A stretch of 64,000 bases of DNA from Stemphylium vesicarium (lineage: Eukaryota; Ascomycota; Dothideomycetes; Pleosporales; Pleosporaceae), in the NCBI GenBank assembly GCA_004380135.1, contig QXCR01000039.1, positions 1 through 64,000 of the forward strand. Reading direction: 5' to 3'. Positions 9,342 through 20,732 of this stretch are shown here, in pieces. Numbering within the stretch: position 1 is the first letter of the stretch; each line of letters opens with the position of its first letter. The translations under genes were made by a program, and so were the position numbers. A model generated the notes under the pieces. That model did no database searches. It was given only the letters and a program-made list of their open reading frames with translations, and was not told the origin of the DNA.

Positions 9342-10775
9342 AGCCTCAATGTAGCGACTTGGTGCTATCGATTTCATGCTCAGATCAATAACTCTGGGCG
9401 CTAGGCGTTGGAGGCGTATTCCTGCACCAACTTCGCGCGGTGAAGACATGCAACAATACCCAAATCTGAGCTTCTTGTATACATTCATAAACAGACACGC
9501 TATTCCAGCGTGATAAACATCCATTCGCCAACTCCCTGATTGACACCAAATAATGCGGCCGACGCGTACGAGCTGTGATTGGCTGGGCGCATGTCGTAAC
9601 CACCCTAGTTCCTGCCTCGCTAATCACCTAGTCCCCATCAGTCCCCACACCACATCAGATTTTCGATTCCCAAGTCCGCACAATACCATACAAGCAACAC
9701 ATCGACAGCAGCAGACGACTTCCGCGTAGACCACGAACGATTACTCTGGATCCGGAATCCACAATATGGGATCTGGCTATCAACAAGACCTATGAAGGAT
9801 ATCCCGATACACAGGCTGATTCCTGGAAACACTGGAATGTGCTCCCACCATAATGTCCGAAATCCGGAGACATAGTTGGAAGGCCGACACTTGGGCTGTC
9901 AGGAAAGCTACTTGTTATACTGCCGCCGCCAGCTAGACCTGCAACAGACCATTGCGAGCTGGGGCCCCCATGTCAGCCACTTGCATGGTGATGAACTGCT
10001 CGACATACACGACGGCTGAAGCTGTCCCGGACGTAATCATATACCGATAGACTCTACGGCCGTACCACATATCCATGTCCGGCTGCACAGACTTTGTCGA
10101 TCCGCAGATGGAATATCATTTGGCTGGGTCTGATATGAAGAAACAGGGTATTGTGCCAAGTTGGGTTGCGAAGGGCCGATAAGAAGGTTGAAAACGCGCA
10201 AGAGCATACGGACGAGGGGACGCCGGTAGGATTTGAAGCACGCCAACGTACGGGCGGTGGATAAAAGCAGACTTTTTGTTACATGATGCAGACGAGGCGA
10301 ACCTAATACGAACCCTGCTCTACCTGTCGACACTATCACCGGAGCGCGAGAAGCCCGATGCTCCGTCTTTTGCGCAACACCACCCGAGGCATTCTGGACT
10401 AGTACCCATGATTGCTGAGAAACGCACACGCCTTCCACTTGCGCGGATGGGCTTTTTGTAGAGCTCCGCAACACTTGTTTCGTATTAACTACATGTGAAC
10501 AAAGTCACATCTAATCATCGTGGTCATGTGGACCAAAGCCGCTAGGTCTAGCTAACCATATCTATACAAGACCTACGGATGCCTGGATACAGATTCATTT
10601 CTCCAACATATATAAAGTCGTGGGTACTTACCTTGGAAAATAGGCACGAAACGTCATCGATAACTCAATCATACCACCACCGTCCGAACCTTCTTCCCCC
10701 TCGTCGCTTACGTTTATCTTGCCTGAGAGCCCAACGCATACTTCTCAAAACAAATTCACGCACAACGCCTCTATC
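9342..10775. other. Intergenic, with hydrolase promoter at its right end
   Basis: I see no gene in this 1.4 kb. Open frames here lack ATG starts or family resemblance. A TATA-like ATATATAAAG at about 10608-10617 lies some 160 bp before the hydrolase start and is the best promoter candidate. Confidence 0.5.
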
Positions 10776-11525
10776 ATGTCTAAGCCCCAGATCGTCCTCG
10801 TCCCCGGCGCAGCGCACACTCCCGAATGCATGGCCCCGTTGATGGCCAAGCTGAAGACCTTTGGCTACTCGACCCACTGCCGCCAAATGGCCTCGGTCGG
10901 CACACCCACTCCCAATCCACCCGAGGATCTCTCCGAAGACATTGCAATCCTACGTTCGCTTGTAGAAGAAGCCATTGGCTCAGGCAATGACGTCGTAGTC
11001 GTACCCCACAGCTGGGGCGGCATCGTCACCAGCTCAGCCTTAGTCGGCTACAGCAAGAAAGAGCGGGAGGCTTCAGGAAAAAAGGGTGGAGTAATAAGAA
11101 CAGGCTACATGGCGAGCTTCCTCCTCCCCGAAGGCACGAGCCTAACGGACGCCGGATCCGACGAACCTCCCGCATGGATGGAAGTCCGCGACAAACACGT
11201 TCACTGCCTGCAACCCGAAGTCTTCTACAACGACCTCCCCGAAGCCGACCAAAAACACTGGTTCTCGACTTGCAGGCCTCATGTTATGGCTACCCTCCAG
11301 GGTAAGACTACAGGCGCGGCGTGGAAGGTTATTCCGACGAGTTACCTGCTTTGTGAGGACGATTTGGCGGTGGTGCCCCAATATCAGGAGGCTATGATCA
11401 AGGCTGTGCAGAACGCGGGGGCGGAGATTGATGTCACGAGGTTCAAGTGTGGGCATAGCCCTTTTTTGAGCAAGGTGGACGAGACGGCTGAGTGGGTGAG
11501 ACGAGTTGCGGGGGAGAAGGTGTAG
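10776..11525 (+). CDS. Alpha/beta hydrolase (AB_hydrolase_6 type)
   Basis: This single-exon protein has 249 residues from ATG 10776. The N-terminus IVLVPGAAHTPE is the beta strand and oxyanion-hole region. The nucleophile elbow is VVPHSWGG with Ser79. Acid candidates are Glu194, Asp195 and Asp196 in LLCEDDLAVV, and the histidine is His227 in CGHSPFLSK. The fold matches small fungal and bacterial hydrolases of the EstC/salicylate-esterase-like group. There is no signal peptide, so it is probably cytosolic. The substrate cannot be inferred. Neighbours give no pathway context. A codon frame upstream of ATG 10776 is open but begins with TTG, so the ATG is preferred. Confidence 0.9.
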   Translation: MSKPQIVLVPGAAHTPECMAPLMAKLKTFGYSTHCRQMASVGTPTPNPPEDLSEDIAILRSLVEEAIGSGNDVVVVPHSWGGIVTSSALVGYSKKEREASGKKGGVIRTGYMASFLLPEGTSLTDAGSDEPPAWMEVRDKHVHCLQPEVFYNDLPEADQKHWFSTCRPHVMATLQGKTTGAAWKVIPTSYLLCEDDLAVVPQYQEAMIKAVQNAGAEIDVTRFKCGHSPFLSKVDETAEWVRRVAGEKV

Positions 11526-12430
11526 GAAAGAAGGCGAGAGAGAGAAAAAAAGTAAAGCAGCGGGTGGGAATGGGAGATAGAAAAGACGATACTTAAAGAA
11601 AGATGAATTTGTTGCTGGATAAGAGATGGGCAAGGGTTTCGCTTTAACGGCAATACAACAGATGTGGTCCCGACAGTGGGAAATCTACGCAACAAAATGA
11701 GTAAAAGAGACGAGAGCGGAAAAAACAAGGAAAAAGAGGAATACAGAGGCGCGGGGCTGCACGAGGAGGAGCCGAAAAAAGACGAGGAGACATGATAACA
11801 GGCAACTACGTATATCGAATACACTACATGTCGAAAATTACATCCACCCCCCGAGATCTACGCAGCAAGCTGTGATCTTCGCGGGCGACCAATATAAATC
11901 GACTTGTCGGACGCTTTTATCTGTTCAAACGACAGATAGATTTCCAATACTGTGCCTAAAATGGGGGGCTTTGAATATTCCATCGACTTTGCGCGGAAAC
12001 TTGACAGTAAAGCACAACGACATCTAGCCTTGGAATCAACTAACGAGAATGAGATGTCCATTGCGATGATACCAAACACAAGAAACGACGAGCGATATGA
12101 ATTGTGGAACTCCTTTACTAGTAGCATGGAAGTTATGAACATGGTCGCTTGGCAAGACGCATGTTTGTATTGTTAGGACGTAGTGAGATGTCGTCGGAGA
12201 CGAGAAGGAAGCGTCATGGCAACAGAGTATTAGACAATGGCGACCATCACGAAGCAGTAAGAAAATCACGCAATTCAGAACACGCAATGGATCTTCAGTA
12301 GTACGTTGTCATGGGAACTTCTTCGGACTGATTGAATGTTTTAACAAATTGGAGGAAAAAGAGTACCGTGATAGCCCCAGCGCCTTAGGTAACCTTCCCA
12401 GCCCCATGACCACACCCTTTATCTCCCACC
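11526..12430. other. Convergent intergenic region
   Basis: It lies between the stop codons of the hydrolase and the E1 phosphatase. The first 300 bp are purine-rich (GAGAAAAAAAG type). Short overlapping open frames near 11858-12287 have no family resemblance. No gene is supported. Confidence 0.5.
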
Positions 12431-14531
12431 TCAAGGCAGATCAGTCAATTTCTCGATAACGGGAAACCTGGCTTTGGACGCATCCGACAGCGGGGCATTG
12501 CCGGGACGATCTACAACAATGGCGTAGACGTTCGCTTCACTTGCAGCTTCGGCCTCTATGGTTCCAACACGTTAATCATGTACCTTTTGTACGCATGATG
12601 AAACGCTCCAACAACGCTATAAGAAGTGGGGTGGAAGGAAAGTCGCGTGACCGGAATAGGTACATGAGACTTGTACATGTGGGCGGAAAAAGAGGGCAAG
12701 TGGAACAATGTATCGACATGTACCGCATGACGAGCAGCATACATATGTGGGGTGACGTTTAGTCAGGGCATGATGGTGTGATGATTGACAGACGAATTGA
12801 GAAGGAGGAGGGGTGGTTATGGTGGTGGTGGTGGTGGTGGGGTTCAATGAAAGCGGTGAGACAGTGTGGTGCAGTGTTTCAGGAGGTAGGTAGCCCAACA
12901 TACCTTTTACATTGTCTGTCAGAAACGAGACATTGGAGACGTTGGTCCCGAGCTCCGAGCATATCTTCTCGTAAGACGCCTTTTCGAGCTTGGGGCCTGC
13001 GTTTACGGTATCGTAATGGGCGGAGAATAGGGGCTTGATATCCCGTGTATTCGGACCGTCTCTTACGTAGGAGAAGAATTGGAGCTGCGCCTGCACGCTG
13101 CCGGAGGAGAAGATGGCCAGCGTCTTGCCTGCGGCTTTCCACGCTTCTAGGGTAGGCACCACATCATCAAATAGTGGAGTCTTGAGATCTCCGTTGCGGA
13201 AACCCGTTGTCCAGAGATGTCCTGTGATGGCAGTTAGTCCAGCGGAGCAAATGCCAGCAGTGCCAGTTATCAAAGACAATTGTGGATAGGTTGTGATGTG
13301 ATAGCACGCAAGCAACGCATGGTGAGGAGATAGATGCGCACGCTTGCGTTGCGATGCAGACGGCGACTTGAAAGCGGCGTCGAGCTGACGAAAGAGGGTT
13401 TGGCACCACCGTGGGTCGCTGTAATAGGATGGCGATTATCGCGATAATGTTGCCGGTGGTGAGTGGCCGATCGAATCAATCATGGGTTTCGATGACGCTA
13501 GCCAATTTAGAGCGGCGCGGTGTCGGCGCTTGGTGGCGACGATCAAGGGTGATGCTAAGATACGGCAACAGATAGGACTGGGATGGCCGTACAGGGTTGA
13601 AACAGACTCATTTGTTACCCACCTTGTAGCTGCTTCAAGTACACAGCTTTCACGTCTCGCCGAGTTAGGTCCTCGACGTGGGCGAGTAGCGCATCGGCGC
13701 TCTGCTTGGTGTCGTCTGGGAAGGGGGCAATGAGCGACTGGAAGTCGGCGTCGGCCCATGAATTGCGTGCTAGTCGTGTGAGACTGTCAAGTGCGTACGG
13801 ATACTGCGGCTATGTGAGCGAACAGCGCAACGGGGAAACCGCCCCACAGCCGTGTCTCGCGTGACAGATGACGAAAGTGGGAATGCGCGACCATCTATGG
13901 CTGAAGTGGCAGGCGGGAGACACAACAGCGTCTAGAACGAAGACGAGACGACCAGTGGCTACAGGTCTGCCGAGCGACAACAGAATCGTGGAAGCGCGGC
14001 CCGGCCTTGTTCTCGACTTGTTGGTGGTGGTGGTGTTGCCCAGGTGCTCGCTCCGCCGATTGCGGGGAAGCAGCAGCCACCTCGAGACGAAGACGACGAC
14101 ACAGCGAAGGAGAGCGCCGCCGACAATCGATCAGAAGGCGGGGAAAAAAAGAAAGCTTACCATGACATCTTTGACGAATGAGATACTGGAAATAGTGCCC
14201 TCTGGGCGCCCATGTCAGCAATGCGCTACGTGACTAGAATAGCTCGGGAATATGGGCAGGCTGGAATTGGAGTGGCTGAGGCAAAACCTGGGGTAGCGCC
14301 CGGGAAAGCACAGCAAACAGACATTCAGAGCCTGGAAAGGCGCCGACGGACAGCAGGCCTACATGCAGCATCCGAGGTTGGTGGAGGCTGGCTGCAGTTG
14401 TTCTCGTCTTGTGTCGACACACCCCACGCCAGCCATGCAGGACTCGAGAAAGAGGCATGCGACTTACCAATGTCTAGTAGCACAACATGGGACTGGCTCC
14501 AGCGCGCCATATCGAGAGACGCGGCAGACAT
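12431..14531 (-). CDS. UTR4: Enolase-phosphatase E1 (methionine salvage), five exons with long introns
   Basis: Exons are 14531-14468, 14201-14161, 13803-13623, 13221-12904 and 12555-12431, giving 242 residues. All phases agree and every intron is GT-AG. The protein is a HAD phosphatase: motif I is DIEGT (Asp20, Glu22), split across the first intron; motif II is FSSGS; the Lys is in NAGPKLEKASY; motif IV is FLTDNVKEAEAA, split by the last intron. The C-terminus contains VVDRPGNAPLS. E1 enolises and dephosphorylates 2,3-diketo-5-methylthiopentyl-1-phosphate to the acireductone in the methionine salvage pathway. The introns are 266, 357, 401 and 348 bp, far longer than any other in this window. 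A (GGT)n run lies in the last intron. Gene prediction could easily break this locus. Confidence 0.9.
12819..12842. repeat. (GGT)n microsatellite in E1 intron 4
   Basis: About eight GGT units lie inside the 348 bp last intron of the E1 gene, a possible length-variable marker. Confidence 0.85.
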
Positions 14532-16440
14532 GGCGTCGATTCTTTGTTGATTGTTGTTGTTGAGTGCAGGGTAGGGCGGTGAACAGCGGTGAAGCGAGAA
14601 TTTTCTGATATAGCGCCTCAACTCTGTTGTATGGTGATACTGTGTGCCTGGGCTGACAGCTAACTGGCGCGACGGCTGAGACAGGCAACATCAAAACATG
14701 GCGGTCAAGTTAGAAACCTGATATTGAAGCGGATGGCGAAAATTCAGATTCTGCACATGGGAGAGAGCCGCATTGGGCCTGACAGCCGTGAGGCTGTCGT
14801 TGTCGAGTAGAAAATTTTGCTACACGCGGGAGTCATACGGCGCTGACGGCTGTCATGATCGCCCTTCCCCCGCAATGATTTCCTTGCACCGATCGCGATG
14901 AGGCTGACATTGATTCAACCAAGTGGTCTGTTGCCCTGTCCCATAGTATCCAGTTCTCCACGCGTGTAGTGTCAAATCTGGTGAGGTGGACGGGTGTACC
15001 TGGCTAAGAAGTGCCGACTTGCTGCTCGATGTCGTCGATGGACAGATAGTTTCCGTCGGACCCACCGCAAAGTCCACATGTCATGGGGCAAGGCGCGGCG
15101 CTCAACGCAACAATGTTGAATACCCTATAGGCTGGTAATAGGGGTGTGTTGTCTACAATTGCTGACGCTGCTCTACACCGCCATGGGGTATTCAGGGACA
15201 GGTACAACGAGTGGGTACGAGGAAATGTCCCGTCTGCATGTTACCTGCAGTAGGCCGCCGAGTGCCTGTCCAAGACGCTGCCTAGGTGGCTCTCTACTGC
15301 ACGTTACTGCAAGGCTACTGCGCGTCCACCTTTGGAACCCAGCCGCGAGCCCACGGCAAAAGTTACTGCGCTTCTGGGCCGGCAATACGCTCCACGCGAA
15401 GGACAACAAACAGAGGAATTGAAAGTCAGGATCTCAGCCGCGTGCGCGCTCATTCGTGCAATGCCGTGTACACGCTGTCCTTGTTTCATGTCGTCGCATG
15501 TTGATGGCACGTTAGAGCGGCCGCGTGCAGCAGCGAAGACGACGGGCTGCGACAGTTTTCTGTTCAAGGGAGAGAGACTGGAGAGAGGGCATAAGCTTTC
15601 CCCAGATTTCTAATGTTTGCCGCTACCCGCCGACCCTGGGTGGCAGCGAAAGTCTTCTAGTCAATAGTGTACACCCATGTGGTGCACCCAATGGCAGGCT
15701 CCGAGCGCTAGTTCTAGAAACACTTGTCATGCTCTATTGGGGCCATCGTAGCCCCTGGATGGCACAGCAGCGGTGCAACGCGCAGAATAGTTTGCGGCAC
15801 CGCAGTGCTCACACGACATGGGCAGAGTGGGCGGTCGAACTGCAGGCTCATGCGAGATAAAGTGGCAAGCATCACGAAACGAGAGATAACGGTCCTGTTG
15901 GAGCAGGTGGTCGAGGTTGGCGAGGGGTGCAGACAGCACCAATTACAGGCCAGGTGGCAGCATCGTCCTACAATGCAACGGGCCACGATCAGCAGTGCCG
16001 TGGACGGGCGGCGCTTGGGGCTAAGCCAGCATTGGCACACGACAGGTGGTGGTCTGGAATGCGCGCCATGTTCATGTGGTATTACGAAGCAAGGTCAATG
16101 TTTCAGGGCTTTCGTCCGCCGCAGCGGGCAGCGTCATAACAATCTCTGGACCCTCTGGATGTGAGCCAGGCAGCAGACAGTGCAGGTCACAGATCAGGGA
16201 CGGAGATGCGACTCCACCGATGCCGTCAGTGCAGACGACTGTCCAAGTCAGTGCAGCCGACAGACCCGCTGCTTGCGAGTGCGAGGCCCGTTGGAGTGAC
16301 GACTGTTGATGGCAGGTTGGCAGGCAGTTGGACAGGGCGAAGGTGGCAGAAGGGCATGGAAAGGTCTGGGGCCAGTGGCGGCTCCGGTTGGTCTGGTGGA
16401 CATGCTGCTTTAGCACCTGGTGATGCAAGCCACGTAGCTA
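14532..16440. other. Long gene-free region
   Basis: This is 1.9 kb of moderately GC-rich sequence with no ATG-started frame of convincing composition on either strand. It separates the E1 start from the kinase leader and may hold promoters for both divergently placed genes. No transposon protein, LTR end or tRNA was recognised. Confidence 0.5.
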
Positions 16441-16460
16441 GGTAGAGCTAGGTAGAGCTA
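16441..16460. repeat. Short tandem duplication GGTAGAGCTA x2
   Basis: Two perfect 10 bp units abut each other, preceded by a related partial unit GTAGCTA. Confidence 0.8.
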
Positions 16461-16589
16461 GCAGCACGCGCGCTAGTCCCAATGGGCCTTCCTGGTCAGT
16501 GTCACCGCCGCTTTGCTGGAAGCGGGCGCCCGAGGGCTGAGCCTGCTCCTGGCCCAGCTGGCGCGGTGCTCTAATAGCCAGGATGCCCG

Positions 16590-17799
16590 TCCTGTACCCG
16601 CTATCACCTCACCACCCTCTCCCGATGCCTCCATAACACGTACCCATCTTTGCTCTCGTCGTTGTTCGCAAGCTCTAGCGTTGCTTCTCCCACCACTACT
16701 ACCACCACCATCATCCTCACCACTTCTCACCGACCGCTGCTGCCCCTAATAATATAAGCATTCCGCTCGTTCCTTCCGCAACCGCAACCGCTGTGCAGCC
16801 CAGACGTCAACAACGTCAACAACCTCCTTCCTTGGCCGCGGCCATCCCCATCATCACCCTCCCGCCTCCGCCAACAACAACACCACCACCACCACTACTA
16901 CTACTACTACACTCCGCTATACGCCGACATACTCGACCATATAGCCGCCACCGCCGGGCTCTGATTTGATGTGATACAGAGAGTTTCGCTGCTGGCCATC
17001 CCGACATCTGTCCGACAGCTGCACCACGACTCCTTTCCCGCCTCACCTCACCTCAGCCCGACGACCTGCGCCGCGATAGCTTCGTACCCAAGCACAAACA
17101 CAAAGACACACTCTCCATCGAAGCTCTCATCGTCGCCAGCTAGCACATCCCTTCAAACCCCTCGGCCACCTGCTAGCTCTCCTTGCGTGGGCCCGTGCCA
17201 CCTGACTCACGCCGACAACCGCGTCATCCAGACAGCTCCCTCCTGTCTGCCTACGACGAACCCCTCCCACGTGTTACGACTTTCTTCTCTCTTACGCAGC
17301 GATCCCTCTATCTTCTGGACGTCGACGACTCCACCTCATTCCTGCCGCTTCCCGATAGCTCGTTGACTCGAGCCATCCGTACGCAATTAATACCGACAAA
17401 TGAGAACCACACTCTCTTGAGCATTTCCTTGCCTTTTCCGTCGACGGACACCACCTGTGCATATCACCCGACGACTTTGCTTTTAGTTCCCCGGAGCCGC
17501 CCTGCTGTTACCTAACGACATCTCCTGTTCGACTTATCCCATACCTCATCGGACTACATTATAACCATATTATTGCTATCTTCCCCCAAACACCCCCGTT
17601 ACCTAAAAGTGTGATAGAACATCGCTTTTGGGCTGACGGCCGTCGACCCATTGTTTGATTTCCACATCAAGCTCCACCTTACCGTTGTTCCTTTGTCTGT
17701 TTGGCGAGTTCCATCTCCGCCTTCACCGCGACAGCCACCGGGTAGACCTTTCGAGTTTCCCCTCAGGCCCGCCCCCAGTTTCCACTCAACACCATCTCA
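16590..17799 (+). promoter_or_regulatory. Pyrimidine-rich promoter/leader of the Ran1/Ksp1-like kinase
   Basis: From about 16590 to the kinase ATG the plus strand is strongly C+T-rich, with a CAA/CAC/CTA triplet run at about 16870-16910. Such CT-rich tracts are typical of promoters and long 5' UTRs of highly regulated fungal genes. Several short upstream open frames start in this leader, for example ATGAGAACC at 17400, so translational control is possible. This is inference from composition only. Confidence 0.5.
16870..16910. repeat. CAA/CAC/CTA triplet microsatellite
   Basis: A run of CAA, then CAC, then CTA triplets lies within the CT-rich kinase leader. Confidence 0.85.
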
Positions 17800-19698
17800 A
17801 TGGAGTGCATGCGCGATTATCTTGACGACGGCGTTGTACTCAATGGACGGTATGAAACCATCTCTCCACTCAACAATGGCTCCTTCGGCATGGTCTTCCA
17901 GGCCAAGGACCTTGTAACCGGCGACAACGTTGCCATCAAGGTCATCACCAAGAGCTCGGCCGCAATCAACTGCCCTTCCGCTTTCGCAGTCGATGAGCGC
18001 TCCGAGGAGCTTGGCGTCCACCTCCACCTTGGTGACCACCCCAATGTTGTCAACCTGCTCCAGTCCTTTGAGACCCAGAACCACATCTACCTCGTCCTAG
18101 AGTTCTGCTCCAATGGCGACCTTTACGAAGCCATCCGCAACGGCAAGGGCCCTCTCGAGACTGAGCACGTGCGCGACTTCATGATGCAGCTCGTCGGTGC
18201 TGTTGAGTTCATTCACTCCAAGGGCATCTACCACCGCGACATCAAGCCCGAGAACATCTTCCTTACCCAGGAGGGCTCGATGAAGCTTGGCGACTTTGGT
18301 CTTGCTACCTCCGATCCTTGGTCCTACGAGATTGCTGTAGGCAGTGACCGCTACATGGCTCCCGAGCAGTACGACCCGTCCAACACCGGCTACTCTACCG
18401 CAAAGGCAGACATCTGGGCCATTGGCATCGTCCTCCTCAACATCTTGTTCCAGCGCAACCCCTTCGCGGTTCCATCCTCCTCTGACCCTCTGTACGCCGA
18501 CTTCGCTCTCGACCGTCAGAGTCTCTTCGATGTCTTCCCAAACATGTCGCAAGATACCTTCGAGGTCATCAGGCAGTGCTTGGCCATCGATCCTGAGAAG
18601 CGCGACCTGGGCGCTGTCAAGGATGCTCTGGACCGCGTCATCAGCTTCACCATCGACGACGAGAGCTTAGACGACTTCTGCACTGAGGAGCGCGACCTTG
18701 TTGCCGTCGGCGCCAACCGTGAGCCCCTCCGAACACCGTCCATCTCGACACCCCAGCTCGACAACGGTGGTTCATTCCCTTGGGCCAAGGCTCTCGCCAT
18801 GTCTCCACCCCAGCAGTTCCGCCAGCTCTCGGCTATTCCTGACAACGAGATCTACGAGGATGACATGTTCCCGGGACCTCCCTACGACGTCAAGCCAGAC
18901 AGCGCCTCAGCCGTATCTTTTGTGGACTCTGGTCTCGGCCTGTCCTTCAAGTCGACTGATGCCACCAAGACCGAGGCCATGAACATCAACCGTTCTCGTC
19001 CTGTTCCCATCTCTGGCTCGCTTCCAGCCAAGCCCTTCAACAGCATGTCCTCGGTCTTTGGCAAGAAGCGTGACGTCTTCTCCAAGAGCTGGAGCGACCT
19101 GTGGGAAGAGGAGGACGACGACGCCCAGTTCCTTGCCGAGCTCGAGAACAATTGCCATTCCTTTGGCGCCGAGAAGCCCAAGACAAAGCCTGTTATCTCC
19201 GAGGCTGGCTCTGGTGTGTCGACTCCTCGTGGTGGCCTGTCCGAGATGAAGAACCCTGCCTCCGTCCATAACAGCAGGAGCTCCTCTCCCAAGAACCACA
19301 CCACTACTGTTGACCATGTCAGTGCCGCCACTGGATTCGTTTTCGAGGAGCACCGTTCGCCAGCAGCTACTCGCAACACTCCTACGAAGCGTTCCGCCGC
19401 TGACAAGTGGGCTGCCCTTGGTGACCGTCGTCGCAGTCCCGCCGTACAGGCTCAACAAACTCCAACCAAGCCGAACAAGTCGCCCAAACAAGCTCAACCC
19501 ATTGCGACCTCCGCCAGGAAGCGGAGCCACACTGGGACCGGACGACGACCAATCCACTGGGGCTCCAGCTTCAACGAAAACAATAAGAGCTCCTGGGAGC
19601 AGAAAGTGGACAACTGGTACAAGAGCAAAGATTGGCGCTCTCATGCTGATCACGCCCAGGCCAACGATGACCTGGGTGATTTTGAGTGGGTGTGGTAA
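17800..19698 (+). CDS. Ran1/Ksp1-like serine/threonine protein kinase
   Basis: This is a single-exon protein of 632 residues from ATG 17800. The kinase domain covers about residues 18-280: glycine loop LNNGSFGMV, catalytic Lys47 in NVAIKV, HRD at 145-147 in IYHRDIKPEN, DFG at 165-167 and APE at 187-189. All key residues are present. The C-terminal 350 residues are Ser/Pro-rich and probably disordered, ending in a conserved-looking Trp-rich tail with WEQKVDNWYKSKDW and FEWVW. The domain arrangement fits the fungal Ran1/Pat1, Ksp1 and Sks1/Vhs1 group, which links nutrient state to growth, autophagy or meiosis. The precise orthologue is not settled. A long CT-rich leader precedes it. Confidence 0.88.
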   Translation: MECMRDYLDDGVVLNGRYETISPLNNGSFGMVFQAKDLVTGDNVAIKVITKSSAAINCPSAFAVDERSEELGVHLHLGDHPNVVNLLQSFETQNHIYLVLEFCSNGDLYEAIRNGKGPLETEHVRDFMMQLVGAVEFIHSKGIYHRDIKPENIFLTQEGSMKLGDFGLATSDPWSYEIAVGSDRYMAPEQYDPSNTGYSTAKADIWAIGIVLLNILFQRNPFAVPSSSDPLYADFALDRQSLFDVFPNMSQDTFEVIRQCLAIDPEKRDLGAVKDALDRVISFTIDDESLDDFCTEERDLVAVGANREPLRTPSISTPQLDNGGSFPWAKALAMSPPQQFRQLSAIPDNEIYEDDMFPGPPYDVKPDSASAVSFVDSGLGLSFKSTDATKTEAMNINRSRPVPISGSLPAKPFNSMSSVFGKKRDVFSKSWSDLWEEEDDDAQFLAELENNCHSFGAEKPKTKPVISEAGSGVSTPRGGLSEMKNPASVHNSRSSSPKNHTTTVDHVSAATGFVFEEHRSPAATRNTPTKRSAADKWAALGDRRRSPAVQAQQTPTKPNKSPKQAQPIATSARKRSHTGTGRRPIHWGSSFNENNKSSWEQKVDNWYKSKDWRSHADHAQANDDLGDFEWVW

Positions 19699-20732
19699 GG
19701 CACCATGACCTTCCACTTGTAGTCTTGACAACTTTTCCTATCCCTTTTTTTTTCTTTACCTTGCTTACATGGAATACGCTGTTCCTGGGAAAGCAAGAGT
19801 TCTATGACCATCAGCCTCAAACACCTTTTCAAACTGTAGCCTTCTAGAGATACCACTTTCCTATCTCTCCTCTCTACTTTACATGTACACTCAACTTCAT
19901 CTGCAACACCTCACTACTCTATCGCTTCATTCGAGCTTCTACCTAGTCGCTTGGTATCTCTCCTTTGTTACTCTACTGGTGTGTTTGGGCTAGCCTCTGG
20001 GACTCTTGCATTGGCGGGCATTTTTGAGCGGATAAAACAAACTGTTCTGATGAAGGCCTTCATCAAACTGCAAATGCTGATATATGAAAGGAAGCAAGCG
20101 GCATCTGGCATGGAGTTTATATTTGGTGTTTTTTTTTTGCATCAGAGAGATCATATCTCTTTTCTTTCACAATTCGCTTCTTAGGGATGATTAGTTAGTC
20201 AAGACTCGTATCCGACAGAGATCTGAGTAGCATCGCACTTCGTCGCCAAAGAAACAAGACGCAAGTGCATGCGAAGGATCCGGGATTTACCCACTCATTA
20301 CTACGTCTTCTGCTCCAACCCAATGTGATGATTATCCGATAGCCCATCACCCATAGCTTCTTGTAAATACTTTTTTTTACCCCATCTATATACACTTTTT
20401 AATAGCCCGATAGATCCAATAGACTCCCATTCCTTGCCTAGTTTTTGTCGTCGGTATTGCGATAAGCTCGTCACCCAACCGGAATGAAGGAACGATAAGC
20501 GCAGGTTGCCTGATGCCATCATCCTTCGCGCCTGCTTCTTCCATAGGTCAATCCTGATTTCACGCCGAACGCCGAACCGGAATGAGGGCAGTTCCAGCCT
20601 TCTGGCCGCCAGAAATTTAGTATCGCTAATGAAGCACCAAGTATATAGACTTTCTTCTCCAAATCTTAGGGCTTGGGAATATCATCATTCCCCCAAACAA
20701 TTTTGAGTGTGCGACAGGAGAACTTGGACGTC
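19699..20732. other. Intergenic, 3' UTR of kinase and promoter of FAD oxidoreductase
   Basis: A T-rich tract follows the kinase stop (19736-19760). No gene is supported in the remaining 900 bp. Confidence 0.5.

Noticed and set aside
10037..10474. A 145-codon minus-strand frame between SEC22 and the hydrolase
   Set aside because: It starts at GTG, has no recognisable motif and shows compositional features of non-coding sequence.
18907..19731. A 274-residue open frame antisense to the kinase C-terminal region
   Set aside because: It is a shadow frame over GC-biased coding sequence with clear plus-strand conservation.
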